Shown piece by piece: positions 35,193 to 44,268 of a DNA stretch of 64,000 nt. The DNA lies in the NCBI RefSeq assembly GCF_000218875.1, contig NC_015709.1:186001-250000 (forward strand). The letters run 5' to 3'. Numbering within the stretch: position 1 is the first letter of the stretch; every line of letters starts with the position of its first letter. The notes below the pieces were generated by a model. It searched no databases. It saw nothing but the letters and a program-made list of their open reading frames with translations, and was not told the DNA's origin. The DNA comes from Zymomonas mobilis subsp. pomaceae ATCC 29192. Lineage in GTDB: Bacteria; Pseudomonadota; Alphaproteobacteria; Sphingomonadales; Sphingomonadaceae. The position numbers and the translations under genes were made by a program.

Positions 35193-38100
35193 ATGGTTCA
35201 GCTGACAAATCTACAGCCTTTAAAAGAAGAACAACGTCAGGCTTCTGATCCGATTAGCAATATCTGGCTATCTGCATCAGCCGGTACTGGAAAAACGCAT
35301 GTTTTAACAGCACGGGTATTACGGATTCTACTGAATAAGGCCGCTCCTGAAAGTATATTATGCCTTACTTTTACCAAGGCAGGGGCGGCGGAAATGGCTG
35401 AACGTATTCATCAGCGTTTGGCTTCATGGGTTCAATTAGAAGATGAGCGATTAAGAGAAGAATTGATCGCTATAGGTGAAAGATACGATCATAAAGCCTT
35501 AGCCTTTGCTCGGACTCTTTTTGCCCGTGTTCTTGATGCCCCTGGTGGTTTGCGGATTCAGACCATTCATAGCTTTTGTCAGTCATTGCTAACGGCTTTT
35601 CCGGTAGAGGCCGGTTTAACACCCGGATTTCGGTTAATTGAAGGACGAGAGGAAGTCAGCTTAGCCAAAAGAACGCTGGCAGAATTATTAGAGCAAGCTA
35701 GTCAGGATAATGCTCACAGGCTGTTAGATAATATCAACCAGCTATCCGACCGCCTAGGAGAGCAAGGTGTTCAAGATTATCTCTATGAATGCCGCTTTTA
35801 TAATCATGGTTTCATCGCTTTGGGGCAGGGGATTGAAGTAAAGGTAAGGCAGGCTTTAAATTTACCCTTGTCTGATATTACTATGATTTTGTCAGAAGCT
35901 TGCGATGACAATCATTTTGATTTTGCGCTTTTACGTAATATGGCGGCGGCTAATGAAAAATGGGGTACGGATACTGCCAAGAAAAATCTGGCGTGGATCG
36001 ACTTATTTGTAAAGGCCTCTCCGCAACAGCGGATCGATTATCTATCTGACCTCAAAAATATAGTGTTAAAGGCCGATGGTGACTTACGTGCGCCGCCTAA
36101 GGGTATCACGAAACTGACACCAGAATACGCATCGTGGATGCCGTTGTTGGCAGAACAGATTCATCGGATAGTGGCTTTACAAAAATGCTATGATTTTTCT
36201 GTTTTTGTGACTGCCGCACTGAAAGCGGGTCAAAGCTATTGTGAGGCTTGGCACAAAGCCAAACAAAAATCGGGGCTAGTCGATTTTAAAGATATGATTG
36301 ATGCCAGTGTCCTTTTACTCCGCACGCCGGGTATTGGGGAATGGGTCCGCTATAAATTAGACCGGATAACCGATCATATTCTTGTTGATGAAGCCCAAGA
36401 TACGAATATTTTACAATGGGCTATTATTACGGCCTTAACAGAAGATTTCTTCTCAGGTGACAGCGCAAAGTCTAGTTATACTCGTCGAAGCATTTTTACG
36501 GTCGGTGATTTTAAGCAAGCTATCTATGGTTTTCAGGGTACAAATCCTCAGGCATTCTTAGACGCACGCGATTATTTTATAGATAAAGCGAAAGATAGCG
36601 GTCGAGATATTCTCGATTTATCCCTTAACCGCTCTTTTCGTTCGACGCCGCCTATTCTTACGATTGTCGATTATCTTTTGAAGGATATTCAAACAACAGA
36701 AGACGGCATTGGAATTGAGGCGGCAATGCTAAAACCGCATTACTCGGCACGATCAGGTCTAGGGGGTTCTGTCAGATTATGGCAACCAACCTGCGATTAT
36801 AAAGAAGAAGGCGAAGAAACAGAAAGCACTGTTGACGAAGATGAAAGTCAGCTTGAAAATAGCGAGTTAGAATTTGCTATCAAATTGGCGCGACAAATCA
36901 AAGCATGGCTTGATCCGAAAACCCCCTTCTATCTTGAGGGGTTAGGGCGAAATCTTGAACCTCAAGATATTTTGATTTTAGTGCGTAATCGGGGTAAATT
37001 GGCTTCGCTCATTGTGGGTTGTCTTCACACTGAAAAAATACCGGTGGCGGGTTTAGATCGCTTATCTTTAACCACACCCTTGGCGGTCTGCGATCTATTG
37101 TCGGCCATTCGCTTTGTTTTGCAACCTGATGATGATCTGACGCTTGCTTGTCTGCTTGTCTCACCGTTGATTGGATGGGATCAAGATCGGCTTTATCGCC
37201 TTGCAGTTAATCGTGCCCCTAGAGAAACGTTATTTGATCGACTTCGTAAAAGCGAACAAGAACAAGAAACATGGGATATTGTGCGGGATTGGTTAGAAAA
37301 AGCTGATTTTATAACGCCTTATCGTTTTCTTGAAATGCTACTAAGTGGCCCCTTAAAAGGACGGCAAAAACTGTTTGAGCGTCTGGGGGAAGAAGCGCGA
37401 GATCCTATAAATGAGCTGCTTAATTCTGCATTGTTGTTGGAAAGTGAGACTATCCCTTCTTTTCAGCGCTTTTTAGATTGGTTTGATAGCGGAGATGTCG
37501 AAATCAAGCGAGATCCTTCGACACAACAAAACACAGTGCGGATTATGACGGTGCATGGCGCTAAGGGGTTGCAGGCACCCCTCGTGATTTTAGCGGATGC
37601 CACCCGAGACCCCCATCAATCTAACGGTTTTCAAATCAATACGATGCAATGGGACTTATTAAAAAATAATCTACCCGTAATCATTCCACAACCGAATAAA
37701 AATGAGCTGGAATATTTACCGATAAAAGCCAATGTAGTCCAAATTGAAAAAGAGGCATTACAAGAACATTGGCGTTTACTCTATGTTGCCGCGACAAGAG
37801 CGGAAGAATGCCTTGTTATTACAGGTAATTTAGGAAAACGTTCAAAAGCTATTCCTCCAATAGATAGTTGGTATGCTTGTTCAATCCGTGCAATGAATTA
37901 TGCAGCACAGGCTATGAAGGGGCAGGAAATGACTGTCTGGCAAGAGGATGTGTTATGGGGTAAAAAGGCTGTTTATCATCAACCTACGGTTGAGCCTCCC
38001 GTAACAGCTTCTTTAGTTAAGACTATTTCTCCTAAATGGGATTTACCGTTATGGTTGGATAAATCCGTGATTTCCGAACCCCGACCTTCTTATCCTTTGA

Positions 38101-38663
38101 CGCCTTCCTCTTTGGGAAACGACGATATCGCGAACCCGCCGCCCGATGCTTCTTCATTAGACGCCGCGAGACGGGGTAGTCTGCTCCATGCTTTATTCGA
38201 GCGTTTGCCGATGCTGCCCGTAGAAGACCGAGAAAAAGCGGGACTTAATTGGTTGGAATATGTTGCGGCGATAAAAGACCCTGCACAGCGGCAGGCCTTA
38301 ATAAGCGATGCTTGCCGTATTATGGATGACCCCCAATTTGCGATTATTTTTTCGGATAAGGCCTTAGCAGAAGCCCCCATCGCAGCACAGGTCGGGGTCC
38401 ATGTTATTTCAGGAACGGTCGATCGTTTGTGGAGTGATGAAAAACATGTCTGGGTCATTGATTTCAAAACAGGACGACGGGTGCCTTCTTCAGCAGATAG
38501 GGTTATATTGCCGCATTTAAAGCAAATGGCTGCCTATGTTGCTGCCTTAGAAAAAATTTTCCCGGATCATATAATTCATTCGGCGTTGCTTTATACGACT
38601 GGCCCTAAATTGATCTCTTTTGAACGCGATTTTTTACGGCCTTATTTTGATGCTGAACTATAA
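35193..38663 (+). CDS. addA: Double-strand break repair helicase AddA
   Basis: A 1156-residue UvrD/RecB-type helicase-nuclease. Walker A is SASAGTGKTHVL (K34), motif Ia-like LCLTFTKAGAAEMAERI follows, motif II is ILVDEAQDTN near residue 395, motif III reads FTVGDFKQAIYGFQG, and motif V/VI regions read TVHGAKGLQAPLVIL and RLLYVAATRAEE. The C-terminal nuclease domain carries RRGSLLHALFERLP and GTVDRLW...VIDFKTGR. With AddB it resects double-strand ends for RecA loading. Both nuclease and helicase motifs look intact. Confidence 0.96.
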   Translation: MVQLTNLQPLKEEQRQASDPISNIWLSASAGTGKTHVLTARVLRILLNKAAPESILCLTFTKAGAAEMAERIHQRLASWVQLEDERLREELIAIGERYDHKALAFARTLFARVLDAPGGLRIQTIHSFCQSLLTAFPVEAGLTPGFRLIEGREEVSLAKRTLAELLEQASQDNAHRLLDNINQLSDRLGEQGVQDYLYECRFYNHGFIALGQGIEVKVRQALNLPLSDITMILSEACDDNHFDFALLRNMAAANEKWGTDTAKKNLAWIDLFVKASPQQRIDYLSDLKNIVLKADGDLRAPPKGITKLTPEYASWMPLLAEQIHRIVALQKCYDFSVFVTAALKAGQSYCEAWHKAKQKSGLVDFKDMIDASVLLLRTPGIGEWVRYKLDRITDHILVDEAQDTNILQWAIITALTEDFFSGDSAKSSYTRRSIFTVGDFKQAIYGFQGTNPQAFLDARDYFIDKAKDSGRDILDLSLNRSFRSTPPILTIVDYLLKDIQTTEDGIGIEAAMLKPHYSARSGLGGSVRLWQPTCDYKEEGEETESTVDEDESQLENSELEFAIKLARQIKAWLDPKTPFYLEGLGRNLEPQDILILVRNRGKLASLIVGCLHTEKIPVAGLDRLSLTTPLAVCDLLSAIRFVLQPDDDLTLACLLVSPLIGWDQDRLYRLAVNRAPRETLFDRLRKSEQEQETWDIVRDWLEKADFITPYRFLEMLLSGPLKGRQKLFERLGEEARDPINELLNSALLLESETIPSFQRFLDWFDSGDVEIKRDPSTQQNTVRIMTVHGAKGLQAPLVILADATRDPHQSNGFQINTMQWDLLKNNLPVIIPQPNKNELEYLPIKANVVQIEKEALQEHWRLLYVAATRAEECLVITGNLGKRSKAIPPIDSWYACSIRAMNYAAQAMKGQEMTVWQEDVLWGKKAVYHQPTVEPPVTASLVKTISPKWDLPLWLDKSVISEPRPSYPLTPSSLGNDDIANPPPDASSLDAARRGSLLHALFERLPMLPVEDREKAGLNWLEYVAAIKDPAQRQALISDACRIMDDPQFAIIFSDKALAEAPIAAQVGVHVISGTVDRLWSDEKHVWVIDFKTGRRVPSSADRVILPHLKQMAAYVAALEKIFPDHIIHSALLYTTGPKLISFERDFLRPYFDAEL

Positions 38664-38786
38664 ATTGAGCCAATAACAGTCAGTTAAATAACTTTTAAAA
38701 TGATCGCCTTTTCGTCATTGCATGAAACGCTATTCCTATTAGATCATAAATACCTATATTAACAAAGATTCCTCAGGAGAGATAAA

Positions 38787-39107
38787 ATGGGCGTGAAAAG
38801 CGTAACAGATGCCAGCTTTGAAGCAGATGTTCTGAAATCTCAGGAACCGGTTGTGGTTGATTTCTGGGCAGAATGGTGTGGCCCTTGCCGTCAGATTGCT
38901 CCGGCGTTGTCTGAAATTGCGAGCGAGCTGGAAGGTAAAATGACCTTAGCGAAGCTAGACGTTGATGGTAATGTTGAAACCGCCAGCCAATATGGTATCC
39001 GCAATATTCCTACTTTGATGATTTTCAAGAATGGCGAAGTTGTTGCTACCCGCGCGGGAGGCGCTCCCAAAAGCCAGTTAAAAGCATGGATTGAACAATC
39101 TATCTAA
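38787..39107 (+). CDS. trxA: Thioredoxin
   Basis: A 106-residue thioredoxin, the general cytosolic disulfide reductant. The redox site is FWAEWCGPCRQIAP, with the conserved cis-proline in RNIPTLMIFKNGE. It has a strong ribosome binding site (CAGGAGAGATAAA before the ATG), suggesting high expression. The 123-bp gap after addA probably holds its own promoter. The addA-trxA neighbourhood is common in alphaproteobacteria. Confidence 0.97.
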   Translation: MGVKSVTDASFEADVLKSQEPVVVDFWAEWCGPCRQIAPALSEIASELEGKMTLAKLDVDGNVETASQYGIRNIPTLMIFKNGEVVATRAGGAPKSQLKAWIEQSI

Positions 39108-39212
39108 ATCTTTCCTTAAAAAGGGGGATTGGCCTGATAAGATTTCAGCCTGTTTATACCTGTGTCTGAATTGAATTTTATCTTTTTATAAAAAGGCCTT
39201 ATTATCCCCCTT

Positions 39213-41501
39213 ATGACCCGTGCATATAAAAAATCCTCGATAAATGAACTGCCTTCTCAAAAGCAGATTCTTGACTTTATAGCCTCTTCGCCACAGGCCG
39301 CTGGAAAACGGGAAATCGCCCGTGCCTTTGGATTGAAAGGGCAGGCCAAAATCGGATTAAAAGCGTTACTGAAAGATATGGCGGATGAAGGCTTGATTGA
39401 TTCTTCACCCGGACGGGCTTTCCATCTGATGGGGGGATTGCCCAAAGTTACTATTTTAAAAATTATAGATAGTGATGAGGACGGATATGCCATTGGGGAA
39501 CCCGAAAATTGGCAAGCAGAAGATAGGCCAAGACCAAGGGTTCGTCTGATCGAGCAGAAAAGAAAAGGCGCACTTGGTAGTGGGGATCGCGTTTTAGCAC
39601 GGACAGAACAAATCGATCAGCGCTGGCAAGCCCATATTTTAAGAAAGCTAGCCCCGGCCGAAGCGGGCATGTTAGGCATCGTTCGTGTTGAAGATGATAA
39701 ATTGTGGTTACAATCGGTTGATAAAAAAGTTAAAAAAACATGGCCAATATCTGATGTGGGTGATGCGCATATCGGCGATTTGGTTTTGGCCGAAAAAGCG
39801 GGCAGGGCACCCCGCATAACGGCGCGCGTTACCCAAAGGCTAGGTGATCCCTTTCAGCCGAAAAGCTTCAGCCTGATTGCTATTCATAAATATAATATTC
39901 CAGATCGTTTTTCCAAAGATATCTTGGATGAAGCGGAAAAAGTAGCCCATTTGGAATTGGGAGACCGTGAAGATCTAACCCATCTACCTATTATTGCTAT
40001 TGATCCGGCCGATGCGCGTGATCATGATGATGCCGTCTGGGCGACACCAGACCCCGATCCTTCCAACCAGGGCGGTTATCAAGCTGTAGTAGCGATTGCT
40101 GATGTCTCCTTTTATGTTCGCCCGGGATCATCCTTGGATAAAGAAGCCCGCAAACGCGGGAATAGCGTGTATTTCCCCGATCAAGTGGTGCCGATGTTAC
40201 CGGAAAGGCTTTCGGGCGATGTTTGTTCTTTAAAAGAAAAAGTAGATCGGGCAGCCTTGGTTTGTCATTTGGTGATCGGGCCAGAAGGTAAATTGAAATC
40301 ATGGCGTTTCACCCGTGCAAAAGTACGGCTGGCGGCAAATATTTCTTATGAGGATGCCCAAGCTGCTATTGATGGCCGTCTTGAAAATCCCTTAACCGAA
40401 ACAGCTTTAAAACCCTTATGGGATTGTTGGCAGGTCTTGAACAAGGCGCGCAATAAGCGACAACCACTAGGATTAGATTTACCCGAAAGAAGGGTGATTT
40501 TGGGGGATGATGGGCAAATTCTTTCTGTCGCTGTCCGCGAAAGGCTAGAGGCGCATCAACTGATTGAAGATTTCATGATCGCGGCCAATATTGCTGCTGC
40601 CAAAGCTTTGGAGGCTAAAAAAGCCCCGGTGATGTATCGTGTCCATGAACCTCCCAGTCGTGAAAAACTGGTGGCTTTACGGGACTATCTCAAAAGTTTT
40701 GCGATACCTTTTGCCTTGGGACAAGTCATTAAACCGGAAGTGTTTAATCATCTGATCAATCGCCTAGAAGTTGATGAAGAATCTCGTGCCCGTATCATGG
40801 AACAGATTTTACGCAGCCAGACCCAAGCCTACTATTCTCCAGCTAATATGGGGCATTTTGGTTTAGCCTTGGGTAGCTATGCGCATTTTACGAGCCCTAT
40901 TCGGCGTTATGCTGATTTATTGGTGCACCGTGCCTTGGTCGGGGCTTATGGCTTGGAAAAAGGCAAACCAAAATTAAAAACAGAACAGTCTGCATCCGCT
41001 ATTCCAACGGTAACCGCATTACCGTTACAGGATGCCGAAAATATGCCTGTCATCGGTGAAAAAATAAGCCACGCTGAAAGAAGGGCAATGGAGGCCGAAC
41101 GGGAAACCGTAGATCGTTACATTGCGGCTTATTTTTCAAAATATATTGGCGAAATCATGCCAACCCGCATCACAGGCGTGCGTGAATTTGGATTTTTTGC
41201 GACTATTCCTTCTTTGGGAGGGGATGGGTTAGTACCGGTTTCAACATTGGGCTTGGAATATTTTCGTTATGAAGAAGTCAGCCAAAGTCTGGAAGGTGAG
41301 CAAAGTGGCACGCGCTATGAAATCGGTCAAAAAATCGATCTGCGTTTGATGGAAGCTGACCCCATCAGCGGCGCTCTCCGCTTTGAACTTCCAGAGGCGA
41401 TAAAACCGGTAAAAATGTCACGACGGGGTAAAGGACGGGGTGGTATTGATCCTCGCCTTGTAAAAAAGCGGGGCAGGCCGGCTAATATTCGTCATCGTTA
41501 G
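39213..41501 (+). CDS. rnr: Ribonuclease R
   Basis: A 762-residue 3'-5' exoribonuclease of the RNB family. An N-terminal winged-helix region (QKQILDFIASSPQAAGKREIARAFGL) leads into cold-shock-like domains. The RNB catalytic domain carries IDPADARDHDDAVWA with the metal-binding aspartates, and YFPDQVVPMLPERLSGDVCSL. The S1 domain (GEIMPTRITGVREFGFFATIP) and a basic C-terminal tail (SRRGKGRGG...KKRGRP) follow. This domain order separates it from RNase II, which lacks the N-terminal HTH and basic tail. It ends at a bidirectional terminator shared with mazG. Confidence 0.95.
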   Translation: MTRAYKKSSINELPSQKQILDFIASSPQAAGKREIARAFGLKGQAKIGLKALLKDMADEGLIDSSPGRAFHLMGGLPKVTILKIIDSDEDGYAIGEPENWQAEDRPRPRVRLIEQKRKGALGSGDRVLARTEQIDQRWQAHILRKLAPAEAGMLGIVRVEDDKLWLQSVDKKVKKTWPISDVGDAHIGDLVLAEKAGRAPRITARVTQRLGDPFQPKSFSLIAIHKYNIPDRFSKDILDEAEKVAHLELGDREDLTHLPIIAIDPADARDHDDAVWATPDPDPSNQGGYQAVVAIADVSFYVRPGSSLDKEARKRGNSVYFPDQVVPMLPERLSGDVCSLKEKVDRAALVCHLVIGPEGKLKSWRFTRAKVRLAANISYEDAQAAIDGRLENPLTETALKPLWDCWQVLNKARNKRQPLGLDLPERRVILGDDGQILSVAVRERLEAHQLIEDFMIAANIAAAKALEAKKAPVMYRVHEPPSREKLVALRDYLKSFAIPFALGQVIKPEVFNHLINRLEVDEESRARIMEQILRSQTQAYYSPANMGHFGLALGSYAHFTSPIRRYADLLVHRALVGAYGLEKGKPKLKTEQSASAIPTVTALPLQDAENMPVIGEKISHAERRAMEAERETVDRYIAAYFSKYIGEIMPTRITGVREFGFFATIPSLGGDGLVPVSTLGLEYFRYEEVSQSLEGEQSGTRYEIGQKIDLRLMEADPISGALRFELPEAIKPVKMSRRGKGRGGIDPRLVKKRGRPANIRHR

Positions 41502-41519
41502 AGTGTGAATCTAAAAAGG

Positions 41520-41560
41520 GATTTTTCTGTTCATAAAAACTGAAATGAACAGAAAAAATC
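41520..41560. terminator. Bidirectional terminator between rnr and mazG
   Basis: GATTTTTCTGTTCAT (41520-41534) pairs with ATGAACAGAAAAAATC (41545-41560), with one unpaired A, around a 10-base loop. A- and T-runs lie in the arms, so it can serve both converging genes. Confidence 0.85.
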
Positions 41561-41569
41561 TTCCTATAT

Positions 41570-42415
41570 CTATTTGTTTTTTAACGATTTTTCATGATAT
41601 TTTGCTTTTTGCCACAGAGCTTCTTTTTCTGCCAAGGGTAGGGGGGTGATGTCGCCCTTAGCTATTTCTTCCATATGACGAAACCTGCTTTCAAATTTAG
41701 CATTGGCTTGTTTTAAAGCTTGTTCTGCATCAATTCCATGATGACGAGCAAAGGTTGTGACCGTAAACAAGACGTCGCCGATCTCTTCGATCAAATTTTC
41801 GTGATCTGTCGCATTATCGACCTCATCTAATTCTTCGTCAATTTTAGCACGGGGGCCTGCTGTATCTGACCAGTCAAATCCGGTACGCGCAGCCCGTTCC
41901 TGAATCTTCTTTGCGCGCGTCAAAGCAGGGAGCGCTTTCGCAATACCCGATAAAGCGCCAGAGGCTGATTTATCTTTATCAGCGCGTTCGGTCGCTTTGA
42001 TTTTTTCCCAGCTATCAGAATTCATAGTGGGTTTATCATGCGTGTTCTTATTAAAAACATGCGGATGACGTCTAATCATTTTGTTACAAACAGTTTCAAC
42101 AACATCATCAAAGTTAAACAGATTTTGTTCAGAAGCCATCTGTGCATGAAAAATGACCTGCAATAACAAATCACCTAATTCATTTTTTAATTCGTCCATA
42201 TCCTGTTGTTCAATAGCATCGACAACTTCATAGGCTTCTTCAATCGCAAAAGGAGCGATACTAGCAAAATTTTGTTTTAAATCCCATGGACAACCCTGAT
42301 CAGGATCACGCAATAGAGTCATGATTGTTCGTAATTTATCAATGGGAGACAATTCTGTATTTTTTAAAAAATCTTGTATGTTTTCAGGCTTTTTAGACAT
42401 GGGGGCACTCTTCAT
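41570..42415 (-). CDS. mazG: Nucleoside triphosphate pyrophosphohydrolase MazG
   Basis: A 281-residue all-alpha NTP pyrophosphohydrolase that removes (d)NTPs, including ppGpp precursors or damaged nucleotides. Two MazG domains are seen: the first with CPWDLKQNFASIAPFAIEEAYEVVDAI and ELGDLLLQVIFHA (EExxE and D metal ligands), and the second with KIDEELDEVD and NLIEEIGDVLFTV. The start at 42415 (MKSAPMSKK) is uncertain, since an ATG five codons in is equally usable. It converges with rnr. Confidence 0.94.
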   Translation of the reverse strand: MKSAPMSKKPENIQDFLKNTELSPIDKLRTIMTLLRDPDQGCPWDLKQNFASIAPFAIEEAYEVVDAIEQQDMDELKNELGDLLLQVIFHAQMASEQNLFNFDDVVETVCNKMIRRHPHVFNKNTHDKPTMNSDSWEKIKATERADKDKSASGALSGIAKALPALTRAKKIQERAARTGFDWSDTAGPRAKIDEELDEVDNATDHENLIEEIGDVLFTVTTFARHHGIDAEQALKQANAKFESRFRHMEEIAKGDITPLPLAEKEALWQKAKYHEKSLKNK

Positions 42416-42721
42416 CGGTTAGTCTGATAATATATATTATGTTAAATAATAAATAATTTATCATAAACATTACATAGGATGATTCCGCTTTTTAAAGAAT
42501 CCCCTTCTCCGTCGATCAGCCATCATCTTTGCAAAGATCACTATTATTTTTCCCAATTTTCACGACTGTTCTTCAGTGAACAGATTTAAACGGTTTCATT
42601 AGAAAAAAATTGATCGGAAAAGAAAATCAAAAAAATTAACAAGAGTATGGGGCAAGAAAAAAGGACTTGAACGGAAAAAAATATCCTTTTGAAATTACCC
42701 CTACCCGCTTTTAAATTTTTA
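42416..42721. other. Non-coding spacer upstream of mazG
   Basis: 306 bp of AT-rich DNA between the end of the MBL hydrolase gene and the start of mazG, both on the minus strand. It contains a small CTGTTC/GAACAG hairpin near 42566-42583 without a T tract. I see no ORF or RNA; it probably holds the mazG promoter. Confidence 0.5.
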
Positions 42722-43495
42722 CTACTCTAATGCGGAATCCCATGTCCAACCATCATAACCAACTTCCATATTATCCGGTAATATTCTGGATAAGGTAGCG
42801 TAATCCATCGAGTGATCCATATGGCATGTGACCGCCCTTTTCACTTTTAGCTTTTTGACCCAACTTACAATCATAGCCAGATGTGGATGGGATGGATGGG
42901 GTTTCTCTCTCAAGGTATCAACAACCCAAAGATCTACCCCTTGATAAAGTTCAGCCATTTCTTCCGTGATGTGATTAAAGTCCGTGGCATACCCCACACG
43001 AAAACCATTATGTTCAAAACAAAAACCTGCCGAAGTCGCCCGGGCATGGGGTTGATCGACGACTTTAATATGAATATCCCCGATTGTCAGATGATCAGGC
43101 AAGTAATGACCTTTTACGGTTGGTCTATATTCTCCAAAACCCTCGAAGACATAGGCAAAACGTCGGCGTAAGCCATCTAATGTTTCTGGACGGGCAAATC
43201 CCGGTATTGGATGACCCTTAGCATGAAAAATTTGACGTAAATCATCAATACCATGACAATGATCGGCATGATCATGCGTCCAGAGCACAGCGTCCAAGGT
43301 CGAAATATCTGCCTTTAATAGCTGTTCTCGCATATCCGGCGAGGTATCAACCAACAGATTCATATTGGGGGTTTCAACATAAAGCGACGCACGGCTGCGC
43401 CTGTTTTTAGACTCTTTAGGGTCACATTCACCCCAATTATTCCCGATTCGTGGCACACCGGATGATGTGCCTGAGCCGAGAAGACGGAGTTTCAT
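42722..43495 (-). CDS. Metallo-beta-lactamase-fold hydrolase, PhnP-like
   Basis: 257 residues of the MBL fold. The metal site reads WTHDHADHCHG (HxHxDH), with further ligands in DQPHARATS, YATDFNHI and TCHMDHS. The N-terminus LRLLGSGTSSGVPRIG...CDPKE is typical of the PhnP/RNase Z-like branch that includes cyclic phosphodiesterases. The substrate is not known; the lack of other phn genes argues against a phosphonate role here. It overlaps tatD by four bases and is the last gene of the tmk-holB-metG-tatD cluster, a common alphaproteobacterial order. Confidence 0.87.
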   Translation of the reverse strand: MKLRLLGSGTSSGVPRIGNNWGECDPKESKNRRSRASLYVETPNMNLLVDTSPDMREQLLKADISTLDAVLWTHDHADHCHGIDDLRQIFHAKGHPIPGFARPETLDGLRRRFAYVFEGFGEYRPTVKGHYLPDHLTIGDIHIKVVDQPHARATSAGFCFEHNGFRVGYATDFNHITEEMAELYQGVDLWVVDTLREKPHPSHPHLAMIVSWVKKLKVKRAVTCHMDHSMDYATLSRILPDNMEVGYDGWTWDSALE

Positions 43496-44268
43496 AATTT
43501 TACCTTATCAAATAATTTCAAAAAGTTATGACTGGTTATCTCGGTAAAGGCTTCATAACGCATACCGAAAAGCTGGCTTAAAAAATGGGCTGTATCTGCG
43601 ACAAAGGCGGGTTCCCCTTTTTTGCCGCGATAAGGGACCGGGGCTAAAAAAGGGGAATCTGTTTCAACCATAAGCCGATCAAGGGGTAGATTTTGTATGG
43701 TATCCCGTAAATCTTCGGCATTTTTAAAGGTGACGATGCCTGAAATGGAAATATAAAATCCAATTTTTAGCATACGTTCTGCAAAATCTGCACTTGCCGT
43801 GAAACAATGAATAAGCCCTTTGAAAGGAGCTTTTTTCATTTCCTCTTCCAGAATGTTTGCCGTATCGTCTTCTGCATTACGCATATGAACAATAAGCGGT
43901 AATCCAGTCTCACGAGCGGCTATGATATGTTCCCGAAAACCTGCTTTTTGTTGGTCGAAATCATTTTCGCCATAAAAATAATCAAGCCCGCTTTCGCCAA
44001 TAGCGACTACTCTAGGATGATTGGCGGCCTTGATAAGTGTACTACTATCAATAGCGGGATGGGCGGCGGCTTCATTGGGATGGATGCCGACACTCGCCCA
44101 GACATCCTTCTCCCGTTCTGCGGTTGCGATAATCGCATTCCATTCGGATTCTTTGGTCGCCACATTCACCATGCCCGTTACACCGGCCTGACGGGCATGT
44201 TCCAAAATTTCAGCTTGGCGTTCAAATAAACCCGGATAGTTAAGATGACAGTGACTATCAATCAGCAT
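43492..44268 (-). CDS. tatD: TatD-family metal-dependent DNase/hydrolase
   Basis: 258 residues, TIM-barrel hydrolase. Metal ligands are visible in LIDSHCHLNYP, GESGLDY, LPLIVHMRNAEDD, GLIHCFTAS and METDSPFLAP. TatD proteins act as 3'-5' exonucleases or in oxidative DNA repair; despite the name they do not take part in Tat export. It overlaps the metG stop by one base and the next gene by four, so translation is probably coupled. Confidence 0.93.
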   Translation of the reverse strand: MLIDSHCHLNYPGLFERQAEILEHARQAGVTGMVNVATKESEWNAIIATAEREKDVWASVGIHPNEAAAHPAIDSSTLIKAANHPRVVAIGESGLDYFYGENDFDQQKAGFREHIIAARETGLPLIVHMRNAEDDTANILEEEMKKAPFKGLIHCFTASADFAERMLKIGFYISISGIVTFKNAEDLRDTIQNLPLDRLMVETDSPFLAPVPYRGKKGEPAFVADTAHFLSQLFGMRYEAFTEITSHNFLKLFDKVKL